NCBI GenBank assembly: GCA_037179385.1
Contig: CM074196.1
Coordinates: forward strand, 33,380,486-33,444,485
Origin: Holothuria scabra
Taxonomy: Eukaryota; Echinodermata; Holothuroidea; Aspidochirotida; Holothuriidae
Length of the DNA: 64,000 bases
Reading direction: 5' to 3'
The position numbers were made by a program, and so were the translations under genes. Numbering within the stretch: position 1 is the stretch's first letter; each line of letters begins with the position of its first letter. Below the pieces are notes generated by a model, which saw only the letters and a program-made list of their open reading frames with translations, did not search any database and was not told where the DNA came from. Below are positions 1 through 13,102 of the stretch, one piece after another.

Positions 1-268
1 TTTTGAAACCGTAAGCAACAGCTAGCCTTTAAAAGCAACGAAACCACAGGTAGGCTGCTACGTATGGCACGCGAGACGCCGCACACCCAAACACTCAAAT
101 TGTACATAAAACAAATTCTGAACATGAAATGCAAGTATGGCATTTGGAAGTGCGGGAAAGGTGTGTTCCTGCAAAAATCCAAAGCCCACAACATGAGTTA
201 TTCACACAAGGAATCAGAAAATGATGCATCGGTGTAATTTGAAGACATAGACGCATGAATGGTGGAGG

Positions 269-480
269 TTGGAAGCAGTCAAGAACGTTGCAGGGGGGCT
301 TGAAGCATCCTCCAGTCCCTTCAAGGATGAAAACATCTTATTGCTGCTTGTGTTAAAAATGTCAAAACTTCGCAGTAATTTTTCCAAAAATTCACCAAAT
401 TTGTTTTACCAAATTGCATCTACAGACCCCAAAATATCAAAACATTTTCCACCCTCCCCTTAGGCCCGGAAACTGCATAG
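269..480. repeat. Dispersed repeat fragment (related copy near 11508-11840)
   Basis: The stretch with AGGGGGGCTTGAAGCA and the following bases recurs at about 11697. The second copy lies between inverted TCTGCCAGA/TCTGGCAGA words, so both are probably pieces of one DNA-transposon family. Confidence 0.4.
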
Positions 481-599
481 TTCAGCCTTTCCTCCTCCAC
501 CCAGTTTGATCAGCCCTCGATTAAAAAAAACTTCCTGCACCCATATGTTTGAAGGAGTAACATAACTGAAACATTGCATGATTTGCACCGTCACGATAT

Positions 600-800
600 C
601 ACTGTAAAAAAGAAGTTTGTTTACAGTGAAATCACTATCAGCAATATTGCCAACAAAACACGCATTATTTTAACAGTTATTTGTAAATGAAATAACACAA
701 AGTCTGTAGAATTTACAATAGATCCGGTTGTAAATTTTACAAGAAAAATTTTTTAACCTGTAAAATTTACATAATACTGCAAATTTTAGACAAAATTTTT
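600..800. repeat. AT-rich block with repeated TGTAAATTTTAC-like palindromes
   Basis: Short words reading GTAAATTTTAC, TGTAAAATTTACA and TAGAATTTACA recur in both orientations. It looks like a decayed MITE or simple palindromic repeat; no coding potential. Confidence 0.35.
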
Positions 801-1101
801 TCTCGTCAATTGTTATTATTACAGTACATTACAATGCTATTTCATTGTTCTGAAAGTATTAACAGGTCACTGGTTGGCATTGGTTGGCATAGAGCTTGCG
901 CAAGAACACATGCGTGTATGTTTGGTGTTGTGCGTGTTAACGCTTGCGCGATTGCACGCAGAGAGTAGAAAAATCGGAACCTACCTTCCATTGTACGTGA
1001 CAACAATGTACGCGCGCCCACTGAGCTATATAGCATATAGTTCAGTGAGCGCGCCTTACCAACTCTTTTGACGGCATTTGTTTGTAAACACTGAATGAGT
1101 C

Positions 1102-3447
1102 CAGGCGCGGATCCGGGGGGTGGTTACGGCCTCAGCGCCCCCCCCCCCCCTTTCGCCACATCAACAATCACAAATACACTAAATGTTTATCTACGAGAAT
1201 ATTCAAAGGGCTATTTGAGGCTCATCCTTTTCCTCACGACACAAATTCAAATACACCAGCCTCGTATGGTATTAAGCCCTGGTGAAAAGGCTGTCTAATA
1301 CTTTCCTGCCGCATTGCCTTCGCCATAACCTGTAACAGGGAGCTGCAACTCCCCGGCCACAACAACAATATTTGAATACTGCGAATCGTTATCGGTCAAT
1401 GGGCTTTTGTCATGACGCTATGAGCGACGTTACCGACTAAATAAGGTTCACACAGTCGCATGTCAGCCCGGCGTGCAATGTAGGCTACCGTGGTGGCTGT
1501 GAACTGTCGGCACGTTAGTCCTGTCTCAGTTTTAAACTGGTGGTTCATTATGGTATAGAGCAGGGGTGTGCAAATTTTTGGACCAAATCATGTTGCTTTA
1601 GCCATCTGGGTGGCCTCAGTGGACCAGGTATAGGTTATATTATGTGGCTTCTTACCGTCACCCCGTGCCCACATCCCCCCCCCCCCCGTTATATTGACCT
1701 AAGTTCCAAGACCCACATGCACACCCTAACAGAGGGATCGCAATCAAAAACGATCACATCGGAGAAACACAAACTTTCAAGTATGTTTTCAGTGTGCAAA
1801 AAGCCTAGAATTGAAGCCCTGATATAGTTGTTGATGCTGACCACCGACGGAGAATTGGGCTATACATTGATTTTGATTTCTGTTTCAGCTAAACGTGCTG
1901 CTCAAACACATGGGATCCTTGTAAAGTTCGATGACACTTGTAAGGGCTAGGTAGCCGGTATGTGATGCATTGCCATCCTCCCTTGAAGTTTAGATGGGAC
2001 AGTGAAGTTGTTCGAATTTATAATCATCATAACCTTATGTCGCAAGGTAGTCAAATAGTTTGTAGAATTCGCTTACCAGGTCATTTTTCTTTATATTACC
2101 ATTTCAGCCCATGCATGGTAGTGGTTCATTTTAGCTGGTAATTTTCTTAAAATTTTATAACTTACTCATTTTTTTTTATTGAAGTTTAAATTTTATTGCA
2201 AACGCAAGGTGAAAATAATGATTGCTTAGATCCTACTAACAAGTCGGTGGGACATGCCGTTTTCGGCGGCTGTCTGAGTGATCGTGATTTTTTTAAAATT
2301 TTCTGTACGCTCCGCTCCAACAAATAGTGGCGCTTCGATTGGTCTTTCGGGTAGAATTAGATAGGCTATTCCATAGGCGTAATTAAGAAGCGTAAGACTG
2401 GGACGTTCGTCCCCAGTAAAAAATTAGGGGGCGGAAGCATGCTTCCGTCCCCACTTCCCGGGTCAGGAAACCCCGTTAACATTTCCCAAATCTCAACAAA
2501 AAAAGGAAGAATTTCCGGCGCGCTTGGCTTGCCGCAAAATACAATGTAGAATGCATCCTTCCTCGCTCATAATTCAGTTTGGTAAACTTTTCCGAGCTCT
2601 GCAAATGACAAATTTGGAAATTACCAGACGTGACGCCACATCATCAAGAGACACCGGCTGCTATGTTGAAGTCAAATACAGTGCGGTTTTCCCAACTTTT
2701 CTTTCATAAAATTCAGAATTCTTCCTAATAAAAGCTTCATATTTGTAATTATTAGTTTTAAAAATTTTCCGCGCGTGGAGACCTACAACCCTTTATACAG
2801 TAAGTGGTCGCTCATAAAGCAGTCAGTGGTAAACTTTTTGCTTCAGCTACAGTGCCGTTTCCCTAAAATTTTCTTCAATAAAGCTTTTCATATTTAAATA
2901 TTTTGTCTAAAAAATAAAAAAGTTTCGGGAGCTTGTTGAATGTCGCCGAGAAGCCTCATTCCGCACTAATTAGATAACTTGATGTCACAACGATCATCAG
3001 TCGACATGCTATCTCAGTTATATGCTAACAGGAAACGCAGATTCTTCGATGGTCCCCATATATTCAAATATCCTTACAGGAAACCCTCAATCTAAACCAT
3101 TTCTTGCAATAAACAACCTCCATATTTACAAATGTGTAAAAGGGCCCAAATTTTCGACGTGCGCTGGTACAGTGGTGTTCAAACTTAAAGAAATCAGATT
3201 TTTTTTCAATTTAAAAAAGTGTTCTTGCTCGAAGAAAAAAAGCGAAAAAATTAGCATAAAAATTTACCTTTTGTTCAATGGAGTTAGGGACAGGTACATG
3301 GTCCAAAATTGCCCCCCCCCCCACTTTTACATTACTTCCTACGCCAATGAGATATTCAGACAGAGAGTCACCGTACATCCCTATTACCCGCTTTCTCTAA
3401 GTTCAGCCCCCCCCCCCTTTTTTTTGAAATGTCTGGATCCGCGCCTG
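1102..3447. mobile_element. 2.35-kb DNA transposon, CAGGCGCGGATCC ends, non-autonomous
   Basis: The ends are perfect inverted repeats, CAGGCGCGGATCC and GGATCCGCGCCTG, followed inward by G/C runs. The 5-base word GAGTC flanks both sides (1097-1101 and 3448-3452), so it is probably the target duplication. Terminus style resembles hAT elements, though an 8-base duplication is not seen. No transposase frame survives; the 171-codon open frame from 3022 has no recognisable features. A truncated relative lies at 38935-41760, split by two later insertions. Confidence 0.7.
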
Positions 3448-3452
3448 GAGTC

Positions 3453-4120
3453 TGTTGAAACATTACTTGCGTTCAGCGTGCGTGCACGATTGGACATCAA
3501 CAGAAATGCGGAACGAACCCTGGATAATGTTTACTAATGGTACAGTATGACCCTTGAAGTGGAAAGGCAAGCCTGGGCCATGGTGACGAAAGTGCTTTTT
3601 GCTGTCATAATCTTTTTATTTATTTTTCATGCATTTTTTTAGGCGGGCATAAACAGGGGGAGCCATGGCCCCCTTTTCCTACCCCCTGTCTACGCCAGTG
3701 CAGATTTATCGACTTGTATTGAGAAAAACCCCTAGTTTTGCGAAATATTGAACATTTGGCTTGCCATAAAATAAACCAAACGCGCTCAGACGTCAATTAC
3801 AAGGTGCAGCTAGCGGTCATACTAGAAGTAGCCCGGTTCGCCCGGATCGCCCGGATCGCCCGTTCTGCCTAAATGTAGCCCGGCCATGCGATATGTGTAG
3901 TCTCAAATAGAGGGCGTACTCAAAATTGTGTCTTTATTGCACTAATAGCAACATCAAGGATGCGTTGTATACCAAGCGAACTTTTGTATATCTTTCATAT
4001 GAAAACTTGGCCTATGTCTAACTACCCGGAAAAAACCACATAAGCTTGAAAAAAGTGTTTGAGAAATTATAATAATAAAAAATGGTCACTTCCCAGCAGA
4101 TGGCCTGCTGCAGTCTGACC
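3453..4120. other. No gene seen; transposon end near 3640-3705
   Basis: A C/G-rich stretch near 3640-3705 ends in a CTACGCCAGTG word typical of hAT-like termini. A CGCCCGGAT triplication lies near 3838-3860. Nothing else recognisable. Confidence 0.3.
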
Positions 4121-4125
4121 AACAA

Positions 4126-4488
4126 AATATGCCCCTTTCATTGATGTTTTCCTTCGGTAATATTCGTAGAATCTCAGATCGACATAAATTTTAATACCTT
4201 TGATCCTTAGCATAATTTAAAAGGGATATTAATCGCAGGAAATATTGTACTGCGTTTCGTATCTGTGAAATGGCTGAAAATTCGAAGTCGGGCTTCGTTT
4301 TGCATATCAGGAATTGCGTTTTCACATTGAAAGATTTCATGAAACCACGCCTTAATGTAATATTTCGTAACTAAGGCAAACACTCCCAATGTCTGAAAAG
4401 GTGTTTTGAATTAATAAAAACATCTCTGAAATGAAAGTTTGATAGTTCCATATGCGTTTTCGCAATTACAATAAAAGGGTGCTTAGGC

Positions 4489-4521
<33 letters not shown>

Positions 4522-4925
4522 ACATGCAGGGACTACTGGTATGGAAAGGTGGAGTTGGGGGACCGTCTCCTGTATAAGCAAGACAATATGAAAACAAGAA
4601 AAGAAGCCGGAAAAGAAGGAGAAGAAGCATTCAGATCATGCTTTGACCCCCTTAACCTATCAAAATACCCTGGCACCGCCCCTGTTGTTGCATTCGTTTT
4701 GAGAATCAAGACCCGGCCCAAATATGCCCCTTTCCTCTTTCGTTCTCTTGTGTTTCTTAACTGGAAAAGTGCTGAAAATCCAAGTCTTCGTTTTGTATGT
4801 CATGAATTGCGTTTTCACTTTTGAAATATTTCATACAATGTAATTTTTTAAAGGCCGATACCCCCAATGTCTGTACATGAGTTTTCAATGGAAGTGTCTC
4901 TGATTTGATTTTTTGCTAGTTTATT
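4126..4925. repeat. Diverged tandem duplication, offset about 600 bases, with poly-T run
   Basis: The sequence after AATATGCCCCTTTC at 4126 is repeated, diverged, from about 4722. Both copies contain GAATTGCGTTTTCAC and CCCAATGTCTG blocks. A run of about 28 T lies between them (4491-4519). Confidence 0.55.
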
Positions 4926-5559
4926 GGGTGTCGCATGCTGTATTGTTGCGCAGGGACGATGGCAGGGGTGACTGTCCGATAACTTCGCAAGGAAATGTGA
5001 GAAGAGAAGAAAAATTGCACTGGACTCTAATGATTACCTCAGCTTAGACGGCGCTGCCCTGGTCACAAGGACGGCAATATTATTCCATATGAAGGGGAGC
5101 CAATTAGGCCGGGAAATGAAGCAAGTTATCAAAAGGAGCATCATATCATTTACCTGAGTGATACCAAACTTTAAGTTCCTCTCTGAACGTGACACTGCAT
5201 CATTGCACATGTTAATAACATCAGTAGGCTATAACAACACCCAACCCTTGGTTCAGAGTTGTGTATGTGTCTAAGACAATGCCAGTTGTAATAACCTACA
5301 TACGAAGCACACAGGAAGTGGATGAAGTGGGGGTAGTAGGGGTTTAAGTCAAAATCACTAAATGTGCCTACAGGGCGGGTTGGCACCTCAGCGATTTTCG
5401 ATTTGGTCGGAATTTTTCTTAACCGGACCAATTGTTTTTTATTCAGACTTTGTTGTAAGATGTCCATGCTATATCGATGTTAATGTCTCACGATAAACTG
5501 TCCTGCTACCATTAAATATAACTTACATCGTTGCACAGAGCGATACAGCGTTATTTTGA

Positions 5560-6738
5560 GCTTTCCTTTAAAATGAAAGTTTCACTTCAATAGAGAAAAA
5601 ACCCCAACTCGCTAATGATCAGAAAAGTACCAGATAAAAGGTACTGCTACAATTAGATGTAGCCTAATGGTCTTGTCTCTTCAAGTTTTCGGAGGGGGGG
5701 GGGGGGACTATGCAACGGAACTGAAAACATACTAAAATTTTTGACTGTATTAAGAATCTTCCTTGAATTAAACTGAAAGGTCCACTAAATAGATGAAATT
5801 TTTAACGTGACTGCCCGAACACAAGACTATAAATGGTTTTCCCCCCAACGTATTTGAAAATATGGCACGTTACAATCTGCCTTCAAATAAATTTTCAGTC
5901 AGACTTATGGGGAGATTTTCTCACACCACTGTTTATCATTATTTGTAGCTGAAAACGACATGACCGATATTCATCTGTCCGGAATTCGGCTGTCCGGGCA
6001 GGCCAGGTGGCAGACCATTGAGTACTGCTCGCACATGAACAACCCCTAGTCCGTTTTTGAAGGAGAATTCGGAATTGTGAGTTTCCTTGAAGAATATGGT
6101 CTTCTAGTAAGCAAGATCAAGAAGGTCGTCCGAGTGACTACAGCTCCACATCTTTTATTGTAGGTCTGTAGATGGAGTCTCCCCGACGAAATTGGATTTT
6201 TTCGACAACAGGGGGTGGGTAGCCCGTCCCCGACGGAGGCATGAACTTGCGCGCACGGGTTGAAGATGGGATGAGGGATAGGAGAGTTAGTAAGAAGTGG
6301 TTAAAACCGATTCAGATATGCATTAAATTAGCGTTACAAAAAATAGTTCAAAAAGAAAAAAATCATGGTCATCCATCCAGTTACTTCAGTCCTTTACGTT
6401 TTTCATGTTTAGGCCTCCCCGAAAAATTGTCGTCCTTCCCCGACGGGGAAGAGATAGGACAAGGTACATAGGATGGGGTTTAACAGAATAAAGAAGAGAT
6501 TTAAAATCGATTCCGATATGGATTAAAATAGCATTTCAAAACAAAAATATGTTCTAGATCACCCATCCAGTAACTTCAGTCCTTGTTGGTTTTTTTTTTA
6601 TCATTTTTTATTATTTTTTTTTTATTTTTTAAGTCTCCCCGACGAAACCACCGACCTTCCCCGACGGGGGGGGGGGGGGATAGTGTTCCCCGACGGGGAC
6701 GGGGGTGCCCCCCCCCCCGCTGGCGCCACCCCTGCTCT
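5560..6738 (-). mobile_element. hAT-type element fragment, reverse copy of the 53011-55449 family
   Basis: The right edge GCTGGCGCCACCCCTG matches the left terminus of the complete element at 53011 in reverse complement. Blocks such as the C/G runs with CCCCGACGGGG, and the ACATGACCG to GGCAGTCACG region, are collinear with 53020-54130 inverted. The other end was not located. Short open frames within are G/C-run artefacts. Confidence 0.55.
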
Positions 6739-6979
6739 AAAAAAATATTTAAACCGCAAAGCAGAGGTATGGATCATGCGGGAAACACATGAAATGCGGA
6801 CCTTGTGGACATTTTGCAAATCCGCCCGGACGCCAGTGCCAAAAAAAAAAAGAAAAGAGGACTCGTCCAAAAAATCGCTTTACAGTGGCACTTGTTATGG
6901 GAAGGAGTGAGGCACGACATAGGTTTACTTGTTAGGGATGGATGGGAAGAATTATTCGAAGGCAGTACTTAACCCTTAA

Positions 6980-7281
6980 AGGGCCAACCCTCTCACCCCA
7001 AACCACAATTTTGGTAGGGCTGTACTGAAATTCTTCATTGGCTCAGCTCCTTGATTGACAACTAATTCAAACAATGCAGAGTACCAAAACTTTTCTTACA
7101 CAGCATGAACTGTACTGAAAGTGTTTTGTTTAAAAACATTAAGCTTTTCTATAATCGACTCGAGGCAATCAACTGCGATTTTCTCTGGATGAGGATGAAT
7201 TTCAGACAATTTTGGGAAGAGCTTAAGGAAGAAGGTTAGGAGAATTGGTACTGTTTGGGTAGACTCGAGAGAACATGACCT
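6980..7281. mobile_element. 300-bp MITE with TTAA target duplication (family 2)
   Basis: TTAA lies at 6976-6979 and 7282-7285. The left end AGGGCCAACCCTCTCACCCC is the terminal repeat of the same family as 20104-20403. The inner part is in the opposite orientation to that copy and includes CTTGATTGACA and ACAGCATGAACTGTACTGA. TTAA duplication suggests piggyBac-type mobilisation. Confidence 0.65.
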
Positions 7282-7689
7282 TTAAGGCATATTTTGTGTA
7301 TGATAAAGTATAGGAATGGTCGTGTAAGAATGGTCTCCAGTGTATGATTGCCTTGTTTTCAGTAAATCAACCAGCCATCCGAAAGGCAGAAAGGGTCTTA
7401 ACCTAACAAAGTCAAATTCGAGTTTGCCGTCGAAACGTTCGTTTCATCTTCGAAGTGTAATGCAATAAACGACAGTGCAGATTATATACGGTATCTTATT
7501 TAGTGAAAGTAATCATTTTGAAGTTATTACTTGATTTCATACGTGCACACAAAATGTTTTACGCACATTCATGCATGTTTTCTTAATTGTTACCCATTTT
7601 ATTTATTTACTGTTTTTGAAGGAAATACTTCAAAGATTTCCGTTCAAACATTTTATTTGTTCTCAATTACTTTATCACGAGGCAAAAAA

Positions 7690-7800
7690 ATCTGAGAGGG
7701 GGGGGGGTGAAGAAAATCTGGTGTGGGGGGGGGGGCTAGCCCCCAGTGGCTACGCCACTGCCCCTTCGGTTACGCCACTGCCTACGTCCAGTGCATATAG
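7690..7800. repeat. hAT-like termini with GGCTACGCCACTG words
   Basis: G-runs are followed by GTGGCTACGCCACTG and a second TTACGCCACTGCC word. These are right ends of hAT-type elements; the left ends are not identifiable. Confidence 0.45.
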
Positions 7801-7963
7801 CAACTCGGCATTTGGAAACGGAAGGATTACCATACTGCATAAATGTATATCCGTCACATTCTCTTCGTTTAATTTAATGAGCTTTTATGGGTTCATGAGA
7901 ATTCCGACTACGATGAAAACTTACCTCCTTACCATCAGTTCGTAAATTAGGTGAAGATTTAGG

Positions 7964-8056
7964 GCCTAGTTTCCAACCAATTGGTTCAGGTCGAGCCGGT
8001 CACGGCCGTTTTCCAGTTGTGGCTCACTGGCTTGTTTTCACTACTCCATAGTACCC
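7964..8056 (-). repeat. SINE fragment (3' body)
   Basis: It shares AACCAATTGGTTCAGGTC and TTGTGGCTCACTGGCTTG with the fuller SINE copy at 44623-44863, without the tRNA-related head. Confidence 0.5.
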
Positions 8057-8220
8057 CCGGAAAAGACCGAAAATCATGTCCAAAGTCCAAATCTGCCCGT
8101 GGGATGTGCCTACGGAATTTCCCGCCTATCGTAATAGACGAATAATGAAAAGGACTTGCACCGTACTTGATTAATTTTGGAAGAACGAGTTGGGTGAGGG
8201 ACTTGGAAGACCGTACTGGC

Positions 8221-8419
8221 TAGTGGCGTAACCAGACCGGACTGCCGCGTCCGGGGCAACAGTCTAGAGGTTTCCCGATTCTGTACTAGATGAGCTGTTA
8301 GGTTGAAATACACTGTGTCAATTTGTGGGTGTCCTTAGTTTTCATTTCTTTCCCTTCCCTTCCCGTCCTTTTGTGTTCGGGGGAAGCTTGCCTAAGTCAC
8401 CCCACTGGTTACGCCATTG
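8221..8419. mobile_element. About 200-bp hAT-like MITE
   Basis: The ends TAGTGGCGTAACCAG and CTGGTTACGCCATTG are inverted copies of each other. No convincing target duplication is visible. Confidence 0.5.
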
Positions 8420-8699
8420 CTCATAGATTTAAAATCACCGTCCATTGCTCCTTTTTTATGAGAAATTTGGCAATGAGGGCGGTGAGCATCCATTTTGTCC
8501 CGTTTGATCCGCTACTGATCGATTTTTCTTCTCTGAAGCTATAAGCGAGCGATGAAAGGGTAAGTTTTTGCTTTGATATGATGAAAGAAGTTGAAAAACA
8601 AAGTCCCGGTGATACCTATAATAAAAGTGTGTCCTTTTGTCAACTTAACAGTGCTTCATAATGCATCCACACAGCATGGATTAAATGTAGGCTATTTAA

Positions 8700-9630
8700 G
8701 CTTCCTCGGTCGAAATATTGAGCAAGACCCCAAATGAGCTCTGACCACCAAAAACTAGGGTTCTGCTCACTGTACTGCATCTACATTCTATAAATGATAT
8801 TAGCAGTATCCAAGTCTCCAACGTTGAGATATTTTGTGAACATTGTTTTGAGACTGATCCCCAATGAGTGAATCCAGATGACCTTTGATCTCCAACAAAA
8901 CCAAGAGAATTCTGCCCCTCGCTGTCATACACCCACAAACCAAAAAAAAAAAAAAAAAGAAAAAAGAAATCTGTCCAAGCTTTCTAAATTGGAATGGCAT
9001 GTAAACAAGATTTTCATACTTTGACCTCAGTGGCCCCACATGACCTTTCACCTTCCATAAAAAATTGTACAGTTCTTCCTCTTTCCGCAATGTGTTCACA
9101 TTCCAAGTACGACATCTATCCCAGCTAGAAATCTTTTCAGATTTTGATCCCTGATGCCCCAAATTACATTTCACCTCCATCAAAGACGACAGGGATCATC
9201 CAATGAATATGGTCAATCTACATGCCAAGTATGAGGACCCTACAAGTGACTCTTCTTGAGATGTTGTGGTAACAACGTTTCTAGACTTTGACCTGAGGTA
9301 ACCCCACATGACCTTTCACCTTCACCCCAAAACAAACTTTTTGCTATCACCAAAATGCATCCTTATACCAACTATGAAATCTATCCAAGCTCTTCTGCCT
9401 GCAGTTCATAATTTTACTCAGTGTGCTACTGTCTCTCCATAAAATTCAACCCCTAGCCCCATTGTGACTAAATGATGTTTGATCTATGGCAAATCAAATT
9501 AATTCAAAATATCCACATACAATGTGGAAAGAGTACCCAAATTTGAAAATCTGTTGTTGTCCACAAGGTCTCTTAGAAATTGACCCTTTGCTACCTTAAA
9601 TGATCACTGAACTCCATCAAAATCATTTGA
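8700..9630. repeat. Decayed minisatellite related to the Helentron-like arrays
   Basis: Repeats of the form CCCCAnATGACCTTT(G/C)A(C/T)CTCCA recur at roughly 150-base spacing (for example near 8870, 9030, 9170 and 9305). They are diverged from the arrays at 24740, 38972 and 40221, and the hairpin terminus was not found. Open frames here are repeat artefacts. Confidence 0.5.
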
Positions 9631-9642
9631 GTATATCAGCAT

Positions 9643-9826
9643 CTGGCCCGTAGCCAGGAGGGTCTCGTGGGAAGAGTTTTTGTGTCACAGAGGGTGGGGG
9701 GGGGGGTGGATTGGTTCACGATATGAGGGAAAAGTCTAAGGATAGAGAGAAAAAAACGTTTTTTGGGGGGGTGTTTTCTGCATTGCAAGGTTGGCCCCCA
9801 AAAGCCTCCCCATAGCTAAGTCACTG
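9643..9826. mobile_element. 184-bp hAT-type MITE with perfect 8-bp target duplication
   Basis: ATCAGCAT flanks both ends (9635-9642 and 9827-9834). The element begins CTGGCCCGTAGCCAGG and ends GCTAAGTCACTG. The inner block ATGAGGGAAAAGTCTAAGG recurs in the relative at 62122-62309. Confidence 0.75.
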
Positions 9827-9834
9827 ATCAGCAT

Positions 9835-11490
9835 ACCCTGATAATGAACCTCAAAATAGTCATAACCACCGAGAGGACACTTGCAGCTCATTCACGTTTC
9901 AAGTGTATGAGAGTGTTGTATTGGAGACAGGCCTTAACACTTTCCAGCCTCAGTATGTACAGCATTAGAAGTTTCTATTTGTGGCTACCTTCCATAGGAC
10001 TAGCAGCTAAAAATCTGGCCATTTTTGCCATGTTAGATGGAATGCAGTCCACATTCATATACTCATTTCTGACAGGCCTTGACAACACCACTATTTATGA
10101 AAATACTACCCTAAAAACTTGTACGGGTAAGGGGTCCATTTTGGGCATTTCAAATAACGGGTCATATAGTGAAAAAAGGGCAGGTGTTTATCTGTCTTTT
10201 AAAGCTAACATACCAAAAATAAGAGAAAAATTCCAGGACTATTAACATTTAGAAATTCAGAAGTTTAATTTTTCATATTACCATTATTATTTTTTTTTCT
10301 TTTTTTACTCATCAATTATACATAGACAAAATAGACAAAAAGTTACAAAATAGTTAATCCACTGGCTCTTTGAAAAGTCTGAAGTATACATTTTACTTAG
10401 ACAAACGTATAAGTTTAGTTAGATCTTAAAACATACTCTAAAAACTTCCTGGTGAAGTTTCACCAGCCTCATATTTACGTTTATGTCACCTTTACAATCC
10501 TGGTTATTATTATTTTACCATGAAATCATGGTCACATTAACCAGTAAACTTCTGAATTTTTAAAACCAAATACCTGGTAATTATTCTAGTTTTTAACCAG
10601 TTAATTGATCTTCTGGTTAGATTTTGTGGGTGGCATATTAACATGGAATCTGGTGACTATTTTACCAGTCAGAATTTTGGATTGTAGCAACTAACAACAC
10701 AGTGAAATCCTCTCCCCTATAAACGAATCCGGACAGCAAGAGATGGTCTGTCACCCATACACATTGCTGGGGTCTACCACCTTTTAATCTTTTCAATTTC
10801 CTTGCTTACTGTACCTCTATCATGGATGGTTGTGCACTAAATTGTATCTCGAGTCCTTCAATTTCACTGAATATGAGGGTTTGAAGCATAGACGTACTGG
10901 GTGGAGGCAGGAGGGACACTCCCCCTCCCAAGTTGGGCAAAATGAGTTGTTCTATTCTGGCAAAACATGATAAATGGTGACATTATTCAGGCAAAAAAAG
11001 GTCTTGCACCTTCACTGAAAATTACCCCCATATGCCTATGGTTTGAAGTTCATTTTGACAAAATTTAAGGCTGATGGAACCTAGGAGGTTCTTGTAGAAC
11101 CACCTTGGTGAACCCCACTAATGGCTACCTACAGTCACAAACAAAAGTGCTGATCAGATGCGTCTATATTATAACAATTATTAACCATGTTAGTTCTCCA
11201 CTAGCCTCATGAAATGAAATAAATTAAATAATCTGTGCCATGGCAAATAGATACAAGAATTGAAACTACACAAAATTATCCATATATTAGAATATCCACT
11301 CCAGTAACCACTTGCCTGTACACTGTACATTGCTGAAATGGCCATAATATTGTCACAAAGATTATAATTTATCCATTATTAACATTATCTAAGGCACAGA
11401 GGTATAAAACCAGCACCGGCTGAGATTGCACCGTATAATATGACACTATTTGTTGTTGACCTTGGAAGTGATGGGATACTAAACACTCAC
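9835..11490. other. No gene seen
   Basis: AT-rich intergenic sequence. A 133-codon open frame at 9844-10245 has no recognisable motif and is probably chance. Between about 10440 and 10690 short ACCAGT/ACTGGT words recur in both orientations, perhaps an eroded palindromic repeat. Confidence 0.3.
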
Positions 11491-12260
11491 TTTAAGAAAT
11501 GCTGCAATGTTTCTGCCAGAGGGGGCAAGAGGGGGGAGGGGATTTGCACCCCCTTCCCAAAATACCAATTTTATCATTCCCATAAAAATTAGAAAATTGG
11601 ATATATCTTGGTTTCTTACTTAAAGAGGTCACTTTTGCAGCACTGTTTGAACTGACACAAATAAATGATCCTTGAAACCCTTCAAATTGCACCTAACAGG
11701 GGGGCTTGAAGCAAGCTGTTGTCCCCTTGAACTGACTTGTAAGTTAAGCTTAGGACATCAATTTGGACTCACGAGTTTAGCAGTAATAAATCCCCCCACC
11801 CCCCCCCTCCCAGATTTTTGTGTTTCTGGCAGAATCACTGCACTGATATTCAACACGAAAACTTGGCAGCCTTTTTGAAGACTAGTAGCATGGGAATGCT
11901 TAGTGCTGAAAACTAAAGAATTTCATACACAATGGCATTTAATTTTACATGTTCAAATGACCAGCATGGATTCATATTACACATTATACCAACTACTGAA
12001 AGTGTAAAGTTTCAAATTTGAAGACCACATAGCAACTTTTACAGACCAAACAATCAAAATTTAAGGATTTTCAAAACCAAGACAAATTACAAGACTTTTC
12101 CCACTTTGCCTAAATGTTCCCATGGGAACCCAGAAAACTTAACACAATAAAATCATACATTTTTGTCAAATTAAATCCCATTACTTTCAAATTCCATAAA
12201 CTTGTTGAGCATAAGGACATAAATGTGAACTTTGAACAACATTGATTTTTCCATGTAAAG

Positions 12261-12670
12261 CCCAGGTCCCACTACAGCGTCATCGGATCTGATTACTGTC
12301 CAATTTTTGTGAGTTTTAGTTAAAAACTCCTCTATCCATTGTCAGAAAGAACCAAAAATTTGCCATCCTGTGTAAATATTTGATCAGTATGAGAGGCCCG
12401 TGGAAATAAAATATAAACTACTTATTGCATGACGTCACATTGGCAAAAAGCTTTTATCAGACTACGTGCATCGGATAAAAACTGTCTGCGGATGTGACGT
12501 CACAGAATAATTGGAATAACTTAGAATTTTGAAGTCCTGCGATACAATTCATACCCCTACACAGGTTGGCAAATTTTTTCTTTTCGACCGAAGATGGAGG
12601 AGATATTAATTAAAACTCACAAAAATCAGAACGAAATCTTATCCGATACCGCTATTGTGTGACCTGGTCT
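12261..12670. mobile_element. About 410-bp MITE with inverted ends and paired TGACGTCA palindromes
   Basis: The left end CCAGGTCCCACTACAGCG mirrors the right end in reverse complement (GACCAGGTCACACAATAGCG), and the similarity runs about 60 bases inward to TTTTTGTGAGTTTTA. Two TGACGTCACA words flank the centre. Target duplication is unclear. Confidence 0.65.
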
Positions 12671-13102
12671 TAACACTTGTATGTACCGTACACAAAACAT
12701 TTCGAAAGTTGATGGGAATGTCATCAATAGCACTTCTTCATTTTACTGCTTCAGTAATACTACAAAAATTCCCAAATTCTCCCTTCAACTACTTTATTAT
12801 TGAAAACAAATCATGAAGTGGAATTCCCACAACAGAGAGTGTCAACTAATTTCAACAATGACTGCACATGATAACTTCTTCTACTGTACATTAAAGGGGT
12901 ACAGTAACCAAAGTTTGACATAGAATATAAGTTTGTCTTTTGTTCCAGTACCTCAGTTTTCCTTTTATTAAATGACTGTTTAACAGAATATAAAACAAAC
13001 TGAGGAGGGCTTTCAGATTAATTAGAAGAAATGCTGATTTCTTGATAATTACTGTTGAATGATAATTTCTAAATATTTTTAAGGTAAGGAAATTCAACAC
13101 AC

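Noticed and set aside
3022..3537. 171-codon plus-strand open frame
   Set aside because: It crosses homopolymer runs and the right end of the 1102-3447 transposon; no conserved domain, and the related copy at 39931-41760 is not open.
9844..10245. 133-codon plus-strand open frame
   Set aside because: No recognisable motif, no splice context and ordinary AT-rich composition.
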